Below are positions 57,865 to 64,000 of a DNA stretch of 64,000 nt, piece after piece; the stretch's first letter is position 1, and every line of letters starts with the position of its first letter. Under the pieces are notes generated by a model. It did not search any database and was not told the DNA's origin. It saw only the letters and a program-made list of their open reading frames with translations. This DNA comes from Marininema mesophilum (GTDB taxonomy: Bacteria > Bacillota > Bacilli > Thermoactinomycetales > DSM-45169). A program made the position numbers and the translations under genes. The stretch lies in the NCBI RefSeq assembly GCF_900106775.1, contig NZ_FNNQ01000003.1, positions 186,001 through 250,000 of the forward strand. The letters run 5' to 3'.

Positions 57865-59046
57865 TTGGACAAACAGTCGATTCGTGATGTGGATCTCCGC
57901 GGTAAGCGAGCTTTTTGCCGTGTTGACTTTAACGTACCGCTAGAAGAGGGAAAGATCACTGATGATACTCGGATTCAAGCGGCAGTGCCTACGATTTCCT
58001 ACTTAAGTGAGCAAGGAGCTAAGGTCATTCTAGCTAGTCACTTAGGTCGTCCAAAGGGGCAAGTTGTCGATGAATTGCGCCTGGATCCTGTGGCAAAACG
58101 TCTTTCAGAACTTCTTGGCAAGACGGTGGCAAAGGCGGATGAAGCCATTGGGGACGAGGTAGCCGCCCATGTGCAAGAGATGGAGGATGGCGATATTCTT
58201 CTTCTAGAGAATGTTCGTTTTTATCCAGGAGAAGAACAAAATGATCCTGGATTAGCCCAATCCTTTGCCTCTCTGGCAGATTTGTATGTGAATGATGCCT
58301 TTGGTGCGGCTCATCGTGCCCATTCTTCTACTGAAGGAATCGCGCATTTTCTACCCGCTGTAGCAGGATTTCTGATGCAAAAAGAACTAGAGACGTTAGG
58401 AAAAGCACTCGCCTCTCCGGAACGACCCTTTACAGCAATTATTGGTGGAGCGAAGGTAAAAGATAAGATCGGTGTGATCGATCACTTATTGGATAAAGTA
58501 GACCATCTTTTGATTGGTGGAGGGCTTGCTTACACCTTTTTGAAAGCAAAAGGGTATGAGATTGGAGAATCTCTTTTAGAGCCGGAAAAAGTAGAACAAG
58601 CCAAGGAATTTATGGCGAAGGCAAAGGAAAAAGGCGTTGATCTTCAATTGCCAGTAGATATTGTGGCCGCGGCTGAGTTTTCCGCTACAGCTCGAGCTGA
58701 GGTAGTCCCTGCAGATCAGATTCCTGCAGATCTGCAGGGACTTGATATGGGTCCACAATCCAGGGAAAAATACGCTCGCATCATTAGTGATTCGAAGCTC
58801 GTTATTTGGAACGGTCCCCTGGGTGTATTTGAATTTGATCGCTTTGCTGAAGGAACCTTTGCCGTTGCTCAAGCAGTAGCAGAATCGGATGCGACGAGCA
58901 TCATTGGTGGTGGCGACTCTGCAGCGGCGATTGCCAAGGCAGGGCTTGCGGATCAGGTGGATCATATCTCTACTGGCGGCGGTGCCTCCTTGGAACTGAT
59001 GGAAGGAAAAACTCTTCCCGGTGTAGCCGCACTACAAGATCGTTAA
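57865..59046 (+). CDS. pgk: Phosphoglycerate kinase
   Basis: Transfers the acyl phosphate of 1,3-bisphosphoglycerate to ADP. TTG start behind GAGGAGGGGG; 393 residues. RVDFNVPLEEG and SHLGRPKG mark the substrate side, IIGGAKVKDKIGVI and the C-terminal IIGGGDSAAAIAKAG plus STGGGASLELMEG the nucleotide side. Bases 58704-58742 within the gene form a perfect 14-bp inverted repeat. Confidence 0.98.
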   Translation: MDKQSIRDVDLRGKRAFCRVDFNVPLEEGKITDDTRIQAAVPTISYLSEQGAKVILASHLGRPKGQVVDELRLDPVAKRLSELLGKTVAKADEAIGDEVAAHVQEMEDGDILLLENVRFYPGEEQNDPGLAQSFASLADLYVNDAFGAAHRAHSSTEGIAHFLPAVAGFLMQKELETLGKALASPERPFTAIIGGAKVKDKIGVIDHLLDKVDHLLIGGGLAYTFLKAKGYEIGESLLEPEKVEQAKEFMAKAKEKGVDLQLPVDIVAAAEFSATARAEVVPADQIPADLQGLDMGPQSREKYARIISDSKLVIWNGPLGVFEFDRFAEGTFAVAQAVAESDATSIIGGGDSAAAIAKAGLADQVDHISTGGGASLELMEGKTLPGVAALQDR

Positions 59047-59110
59047 TAACTAGGTAAAGTCACACACCTAAAGAGTCAGGACACATCATTTGAATAGAGG
59101 CGGTGAACAT

Positions 59111-59881
59111 ATGCGTACTCCTGTAATTGCAGGGAATTGGAAAATGTACAAGACGGTGGACCAAGCCCTGGATTTCCTTAATACATTGCGCGGACGGAGC
59201 GAAGTGAACGGTGTTGAACAAGTGTTGTGTGCCTCCTTTGTTTCGCTACCGACGTTGATACAAGCTACTTCTGGTACTGAGATCAGTATTGGAGCACAAA
59301 ACTTGCATTGGGAAGAAGAAGGGGCCTTTACTGGTGAAGTTAGCCCTACGATGCTCAATGACATCGATGTTTCCTATGTGATTATCGGTCACTCAGAACG
59401 GCGTACTTACTTTGCTGAAACGGATGAGGCAGTCAACAAGAAAACCAAATCGGCCCTGGGCCATGACCTCATTCCCATCGTCTGTATCGGAGAGACCTTG
59501 GAAGAGAAAGAAGCAGATCGCACCCAAGAAACCGTGCGAGATCAAGTGGCACAGGCTCTTGATGGGCTCACTTCAGAAGAAGCGACCCGTGTGATCCTTG
59601 CCTATGAACCAGTTTGGGCGATTGGTACGGGGAAATCCGCGACAGCAGATGATGCGGATGATGTGATCCGTTTCATTCGGAAGGCCGTTTCTGACCAATT
59701 GGATCCACAGGTAGCAAGGGAGATGCGTATTCTTTACGGAGGTAGCGTAAAACCTGGCAACATCGATTCTTTTTTGGAACGACAAGATATTGATGGTGCC
59801 CTCGTGGGTGGAGCGAGCCTGGACCCTGATTCCTTTGCTCAATTAGTCAATGCAGCGGCTAAGAGTGGTGACCAGGAATGA
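59111..59881 (+). CDS. tpiA: Triosephosphate isomerase
   Basis: Interconverts dihydroxyacetone phosphate and glyceraldehyde 3-phosphate. About 256 residues from the ATG at 59111, behind AGAGGCGGTG; the TTG at 59090 would add seven residues carrying that ribosome-binding site. Catalytic Lys in GNWKMYK, His in IIGHSERR, Glu in LAYEPVWAIGTGK, and phosphate loop YGGSVKPGN. Overlaps gpmI by ATGA. Confidence 0.98.
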   Translation: MRTPVIAGNWKMYKTVDQALDFLNTLRGRSEVNGVEQVLCASFVSLPTLIQATSGTEISIGAQNLHWEEEGAFTGEVSPTMLNDIDVSYVIIGHSERRTYFAETDEAVNKKTKSALGHDLIPIVCIGETLEEKEADRTQETVRDQVAQALDGLTSEEATRVILAYEPVWAIGTGKSATADDADDVIRFIRKAVSDQLDPQVAREMRILYGGSVKPGNIDSFLERQDIDGALVGGASLDPDSFAQLVNAAAKSGDQE

Positions 59882-61413
59882 GTAAAAAAAACCCGGTAGC
59901 GCTTATCATTTTGGATGGATTTGCGCTAAGGGAAGAAACCCATGGCAATGCAGTAGCACAAGCGAACAAGCCCAATTTTGATAAGTTGTGGGAGACGTAT
60001 CCTCATACAACCCTTGGAGCATCAGGGGGATCTGTTGGTTTGCCAGATGGGCAGATGGGTAACTCCGAAGTGGGTCATCTCAATCTAGGTGCAGGACGGG
60101 TCGTTTATCAGGAACTGACGCGGATCACGGAATCGATTCGGGATCGCTCTTTCTTTTCCAATGGCACCTTACAGGCAGCGATCCAACATACCAAGGAAAA
60201 CAACTCCAAACTCCATCTCTTTGGTCTTTTATCCGATGGGGGCGTGCACAGTCATATCAAGCATCTCTATGCCTTGTTGGAATTGGCAGCAAAGGAGGAG
60301 CTTACCGAGGTATATGTACATGCCTTCCTCGATGGACGTGATGTCTCTCCGGATTCTGGTGTGAAATACATCCAAGAGTTACAAGAGAAGATGGATGAAC
60401 TAGGTGTTGGGAAAATTGCTTCTCTTGAGGGGCGTTATTATGCGATGGATCGGGACAATCGCTGGGATCGTGTAGAAAAAGCATATCGAGCTATGGTGGT
60501 TGGAGATGGGCCAACGGCGGAGGATCCTGTCCAAGCTGTAGAAGACTCTTATAAAAAAGAAGTCTACGATGAATTTATCCTGCCCACGGTCATCCTGGGA
60601 GAGGATAAAAACCCTGTCTCAACGATCGAAAGTAACGATGCATTGGTCTTCTTTAACTTCCGGCCGGATCGAGCGATTCAACTTTCCTTTGCCTTTACCG
60701 ATAAGAACTTTCAAGGCTTTGACCGTAGCGAGAAACCGCTAGAGAATCTTTTTTATGTCTGTATGACCAAGTTCTCTGATAAAGTGGATGGAATGATCGC
60801 CTTTAAGCCCAATGATCTTGAAAATACTTATGGTGAAGTGATCACAAAGAACGGCTTGAAACAACTACGCATTGCTGAGACCGAGAAATACCCCCATGTT
60901 ACGTTCTTCTTTAGTGGGGGACGGGAAAAGGAATTTGCGGGTGAAGAGCGTATTTTAATTAAATCGCCGGATGTAGCCACCTATGATTTAAAACCAGAAA
61001 TGAGTGCCTATGAGGTGACTGACGCCCTAGTAAAGGCGATAGAGAAAGAGAAGTTTGATACCATCATCCTTAATTTTGCTAACCCCGATATGGTCGGTCA
61101 CTCAGGGAAGCTAGAGCCCACCATCAAGGCGGTTGAAGCAGTAGATGAGTGCCTGGGCAAAGTGGTAGATGCTTTGATGAATAAACAGGGCCGAGCTGTG
61201 ATCCTTGCGGATCATGGTAATGCGGACATGGTGCTCGATGATCAAAACCGTCCAGTAACCTCCCATACTACCTTCCCAGTGCCTTGTATTGTGACGGATA
61301 AAGAGGTAAAACTCCGTGAAGGTGGAATCTTAGCAGATGTAGCTCCCACACTCCTCAAACTTCTAGACCTTGAAGCCCCCTCTGAAATGACAGGTCAATC
61401 GATTGTTAAATAA
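59878..61413 (+). CDS. gpmI: 2,3-bisphosphoglycerate-independent phosphoglycerate mutase
   Basis: Manganese-dependent mutase converting 3- to 2-phosphoglycerate. Its Mn2+ and pH sensitivity matters in spores, which store 3-phosphoglycerate. 511 residues. Alkaline-phosphatase fold: first metal Asp in LIILDGFA, phosphoserine Ser63 in GQMGNSEVGHLNLGAG, DGRDVSPDSG, and C-terminal metal ligands in FANPDMVGHSG and LADHGNAD. Confidence 0.98.
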   Translation: MSKKNPVALIILDGFALREETHGNAVAQANKPNFDKLWETYPHTTLGASGGSVGLPDGQMGNSEVGHLNLGAGRVVYQELTRITESIRDRSFFSNGTLQAAIQHTKENNSKLHLFGLLSDGGVHSHIKHLYALLELAAKEELTEVYVHAFLDGRDVSPDSGVKYIQELQEKMDELGVGKIASLEGRYYAMDRDNRWDRVEKAYRAMVVGDGPTAEDPVQAVEDSYKKEVYDEFILPTVILGEDKNPVSTIESNDALVFFNFRPDRAIQLSFAFTDKNFQGFDRSEKPLENLFYVCMTKFSDKVDGMIAFKPNDLENTYGEVITKNGLKQLRIAETEKYPHVTFFFSGGREKEFAGEERILIKSPDVATYDLKPEMSAYEVTDALVKAIEKEKFDTIILNFANPDMVGHSGKLEPTIKAVEAVDECLGKVVDALMNKQGRAVILADHGNADMVLDDQNRPVTSHTTFPVPCIVTDKEVKLREGGILADVAPTLLKLLDLEAPSEMTGQSIVK

Positions 61414-61446
61414 AAAATTGCTTTATCCCAAGGAGGTAATTATCTC

Positions 61447-62730
61447 ATGACGGATATTATTGAAGTATACGGTCGGGAAGTTTTGGACTCCCGCGGTAAT
61501 CCTACAGTAGAAGTCGAAGTAGTCCTCGGATCAGGCGTGATTGGGCGCGCGATTGTTCCTTCTGGTGCCTCGACAGGAGCACATGAAGCTGTTGAATTGC
61601 GTGACGGGGACAGCGAACGCTTCCTTGGTAAAGGAGTATTAAAAGCTGTACAAAACGTAAACGAAGTGATCGCTCCGGAACTAGAAGGCATGGATGCCCT
61701 AGACCAGGTAGGGATCGATGAAGCATTGATCGCGCTCGATGGCACTTTGAACAAAGAAAAGTTGGGTGCGAACGCGATTTTAGGTGTATCGATGGCAGTG
61801 GCCCGTGCAACGGCTGAAGCACTAGGTGTACCGCTCTACACCTACCTAGGTGGGTTCAACTCAAAAACTCTCCCTGTACCGATGATGAACATTCTCAATG
61901 GTGGAGAGCATGCTGATAACAACGTAGACATCCAAGAGTTTATGGTGATGCCAGTAGGTGCGGATAGCTTTCATGAAGGCTTGCGGATGGGTACCGAGAT
62001 CTTCCACAACTTAAAAGCCGTATTAAAAGAAAAAGGTCTTTCTACTTCTGTAGGGGATGAGGGTGGTTTTGCACCGAACCTTTCCTCCAATGAAGAAGCA
62101 TTGGCAACGATTGTGACTGCTATCGAGAAAGCGGGATATAAGCCAGGTGATGAAGTGTTACTTGCCTTGGATGTAGCCTCTACAGAGCTTTATAAAGATG
62201 GTGTCTATCGTTTGGAAGGAGAAGGGGTTACCAAGACCTCTGATGAAATGATCGCCTTCTACCAAGAACTCACTACAAAATACCCAATTATCTCTATCGA
62301 AGATGGATTGGCAGAGGATGATTGGGATGGTTGGCAAAAACTGACCGAAACCTTAGGGAATAAGGTTCAACTCGTAGGAGATGACCTCTTTGTAACCAAC
62401 ACCCAGCGTTTAACCGATGGGATCGACAAGGGTGTAGGAAACTCCATCCTCGTGAAAGTGAACCAAATCGGAACCCTGACCGAAACCTTTGACGCTGTGG
62501 AAATGGCGCAAAAAGCAGGCTATACTGCCGTTATTTCCCACCGTTCCGGTGAGACCGAAGATACCACGATTGCGGATATCGCGGTTGCGACTGGTGCTGG
62601 CCAGATCAAGACCGGTGCACCTTCGCGTACGGACCGCGTAGCGAAGTATAACCAACTTCTGCGGATTGAAGAAGAATTGTCTGGTACAGGCCTTTATCCA
62701 GGAAAAGCAACCTTTAATCTAAAAGGCTAA
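61447..62730 (+). CDS. eno: Enolase
   Basis: Converts 2-phosphoglycerate to phosphoenolpyruvate; also a component of RNA-degradation assemblies in Bacillus. 427 residues. N-terminal VLDSRGNPTVEVEV, loop PSGASTGAHEAVELRDGD, metal ligands in LALDVASTE, SIEDGLAEDDW and VGDDLFVTN, catalytic Lys in LVKVNQIGTLTET and SHRSGETEDTTIADIAV. Ribosome-binding site AAGGAGGT. Last gene of the glycolysis operon. Confidence 0.98.
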   Translation: MTDIIEVYGREVLDSRGNPTVEVEVVLGSGVIGRAIVPSGASTGAHEAVELRDGDSERFLGKGVLKAVQNVNEVIAPELEGMDALDQVGIDEALIALDGTLNKEKLGANAILGVSMAVARATAEALGVPLYTYLGGFNSKTLPVPMMNILNGGEHADNNVDIQEFMVMPVGADSFHEGLRMGTEIFHNLKAVLKEKGLSTSVGDEGGFAPNLSSNEEALATIVTAIEKAGYKPGDEVLLALDVASTELYKDGVYRLEGEGVTKTSDEMIAFYQELTTKYPIISIEDGLAEDDWDGWQKLTETLGNKVQLVGDDLFVTNTQRLTDGIDKGVGNSILVKVNQIGTLTETFDAVEMAQKAGYTAVISHRSGETEDTTIADIAVATGAGQIKTGAPSRTDRVAKYNQLLRIEEELSGTGLYPGKATFNLKG

Positions 62731-62756
62731 TTGTATAGCTAGAGGCAATAAAGTAA

Positions 62757-62785
62757 GGCCCCTGCAGGGGAATCCCTGTAGGGGT
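62757..62785 (+). terminator. Hairpin after eno
   Basis: GGCCCCTGCAGGG pairs with CCCTGTAGGGGTC; only a short T-poor tail follows, so termination may be partial. Confidence 0.65.
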
Positions 62786-62927
62786 CATTATGTTGATGAA
62801 TGGTCGATTAAGATCAATGGAGCAGGAGTGGACTCGCCTTTCTATTAGGCTATTTACCATCATCTATCTACTAAACGTTATTATAAAAAAGACCAGCTTG
62901 TTTCCTTTCTTTGCAAGAACATTGATG

Positions 62928-62939
62928 TTACCATGGTAA
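62928..62939. promoter_or_regulatory. Perfect 12-bp palindrome before the 65-residue gene
   Basis: TTACCATGGTAA, 24 nt before the start codon. Possible operator; no known factor assigned. Confidence 0.3.
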
Positions 62940-62963
62940 ACGACAATAAAGGGGGCGGAAAAT

Positions 62964-63161
62964 ATGGTGGAACGACAAGTGTACCTGGAGCTCAACATTG
63001 GTGAAGATCATTTGGCAAATGGACTTTCCCAAGCAGTGCAGGAGATACGTGATTCTTATGATGCAGATTCTGTAGTCGTCCAACAAGTAATTCCCCACGA
63101 TGATAAAAATTTCACTGTAATCGTGATGGCCTATGGAGCGAAAGAGAATACTGGAAAGTGA
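62964..63161 (+). CDS. Uncharacterised 65-residue protein between eno and secG
   Basis: ATG behind AAGGGGGCGG. Soluble and acidic. Predicted strand-helix-strand-strand (VYLELNIGEDHLANGLSQAV, SVVVQQVIPHD, FTVIVMAYGA), a pattern loosely like the small Cse60-type sporulation proteins with an initial strand, an amphipathic helix and a paired hairpin. I do not recognise it with confidence. The good ribosome-binding site and codon pattern support a real gene. Confidence 0.65.
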   Translation: MVERQVYLELNIGEDHLANGLSQAVQEIRDSYDADSVVVQQVIPHDDKNFTVIVMAYGAKENTGK

Positions 63162-63295
63162 ATTTTTAGCTTTCCCAAGATGATGCTTTCTTCAGTGAAG
63201 ATAGATCTATCGATCTTGAAAACCTGTGGTGGTTATGGTACAGTGACATCAGTGTGACTTCGTAGATCTTCGCACCAACGGGAGGTGTAAGATAG

Positions 63296-63538
63296 ATGGT
63301 AACTGCAGTGAATATCTTGCTTGCCATCGTCTGTCTTGGTTTGATCATCGTCGTTCTCCTTCAGTCCGGTAAGAGCGCAGGTCTTTCCGGTGCGATCGGT
63401 GGAGCTTCGGAGCATTTAATTGGGAAGACGAAAGCACGTGGGATCGATGCCCTCCTCGGCAAAGTGACCGTAGTATTAGCCGTTCTCTTTTTGATCTTAA
63501 CTATTTTGGCGGGCTTTTCAGATGTATGGGCGAAGTAA
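63296..63538 (+). CDS. secG: Preprotein translocase subunit SecG
   Basis: Small subunit of the SecYEG channel that assists SecA-driven export. 80 residues with two membrane helices (~3-22 and ~55-75) joined by the conserved cytoplasmic loop LLQSGKSAGLSGAIGGASE. ATG behind CGGGAGGTG. In B. subtilis secG also lies shortly after eno. Own terminator follows. Confidence 0.96.
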   Translation: MVTAVNILLAIVCLGLIIVVLLQSGKSAGLSGAIGGASEHLIGKTKARGIDALLGKVTVVLAVLFLILTILAGFSDVWAK

Positions 63539-63568
63539 TCACGTCTGATGACGATGAATCGTCGGAAG

Positions 63569-63599
63569 AACAGCAGGGAGATTCCCCGGCTGTTTTTTA
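63569..63599 (+). terminator. Terminator after secG
   Basis: AACAGC-AGGG and CCCC-GGCTGTT arms, then TTTTTAT. Confidence 0.88.
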
Positions 63600-64000
63600 T
63601 TTTCAATTGATACACCTGATCTATAGCATAAACACGAATGAAATGATCACATAAGTAAAGTGAAAAGTTTTAAATGAAACAATAAGACTAGCATCATTGT
63701 CTTAAAATATAATTACATGAAATGCACGCTCACCGTCGACAATCCCCTTTTCTATTGAAAAGGGGATTGTTTCTTACCAAAGATAAAGGACTACCGTTCC
63801 CTGTTCCTCCGGTCGGCTTTCACAGTGGCAACTTTAAGGCTACCCATGAGAGGACACATCACTGGTTAATTAAATAATTAATAGTATGATTATGTAATTA
63901 TTCTATTGGAAAATGTCCATCCATTGATCGCATGGATCGTATAGATTCGCAAAGTAGAAAAGGCTACATAGCGGGCTTAATTCCTTGTTATCATACAGAA
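63600..64000. other. AT-rich region at the window end with a second terminator
   Basis: About 400 nt without a supported gene. A perfect stem CAATCCCCTTTTC / GAAAAGGGGATTG at 63740-63769 followed by TTTCTT looks like an intrinsic terminator, although no gene separates it from the secG terminator. The last 150 nt are A/T-rich and may begin the next promoter region. Confidence 0.5.

Noticed and set aside
1..64000. CRISPR arrays, insertion sequences, prophage genes
   Set aside because: No regularly spaced repeats, transposase or phage structural motifs seen in any frame.

Overview
The window is a chromosomal segment of a low-to-moderate GC, spore-forming Firmicute of the order Bacillales. Gene order follows the Bacillus subtilis arc argGH / ftsEX-ctpB-minJ / uvrBA / yvlD-hprK-lgt-ppaX-yvoF / hisZGDBHAFI / yvcD / yvcI-rapZ-glmR-whiA-crh / cwlO / clpP / sigL-cggR-gap-pgk-tpi-gpmI-eno / secG. 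A Thermoactinomycetaceae-like member is plausible, but that is inference from gene content and not a sequence match. I see no prophage, insertion sequence or CRISPR array.

Layout. 1-8 kb: end of argG and argH, then ftsE-ftsX, a coiled-coil M23 hydrolase, a CtpB-type protease and a MinJ-like PDZ membrane protein. 8-13 kb: uvrB-uvrA behind a clear LexA (SOS) box. 13-16 kb: small accessory genes and a 6-phosphogluconate dehydrogenase on the minus strand. 16-22 kb: yvlD, a degenerate Nudix gene, an MsmX-type sugar ABC ATPase, hprK, lgt, ppaX and yvoF. 22-26.5 kb: pyrD, then an accessory island with two secreted proteins, one of them a candidate aerolysin-type pore-forming toxin. The island is bracketed by a diverged ~65-bp repeat and ends near an overlooked 44-residue membrane peptide gene. 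27-34.8 kb: a tightly overlapping histidine operon followed by a PRPP synthetase paralogue that could feed it. 34.9-37.6 kb: a TPR-HTH protein, a thioredoxin-like protein and a CbpB-type CBS protein.

37.6-45 kb is the most interesting part: a potassium island. It holds a c-di-AMP (ydaO-type) riboswitch, two identical-core promoters (TTGACG-17-TATGAT), further structured leaders, a DUF2294 protein, a 33-residue membrane peptide, kdpF-kdpA-kdpB, a very basic 38-residue peptide encoded between kdpB and kdpC, kdpC, and a KdpD that lacks its kinase half. No KdpE is present. With CbpB next door, the layout suggests K+ uptake governed by c-di-AMP and RNA attenuation rather than by a classical KdpDE two-component system.

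45-64 kb: Nudix (YvcI), glucokinase, rapZ-glmR-whiA and an HPr that keeps both His15 and Ser46 at the crh position, so it can serve as PTS carrier and as HprK target. Then a small GerPA-like gene, a CHAP-domain CwlO-like hydrolase, a surface-anchored protein, clpP, tRNA-Arg(CCG), rpoN (sigL), the CggR-controlled lower glycolysis operon, and secG. HprK, HPr, the MsmX-type ATPase, glucokinase, GlmR and CggR give the window a strong carbon-control theme; FtsEX, the two coiled-coil hydrolases, CtpB and MinJ give it a cell-wall and division theme.
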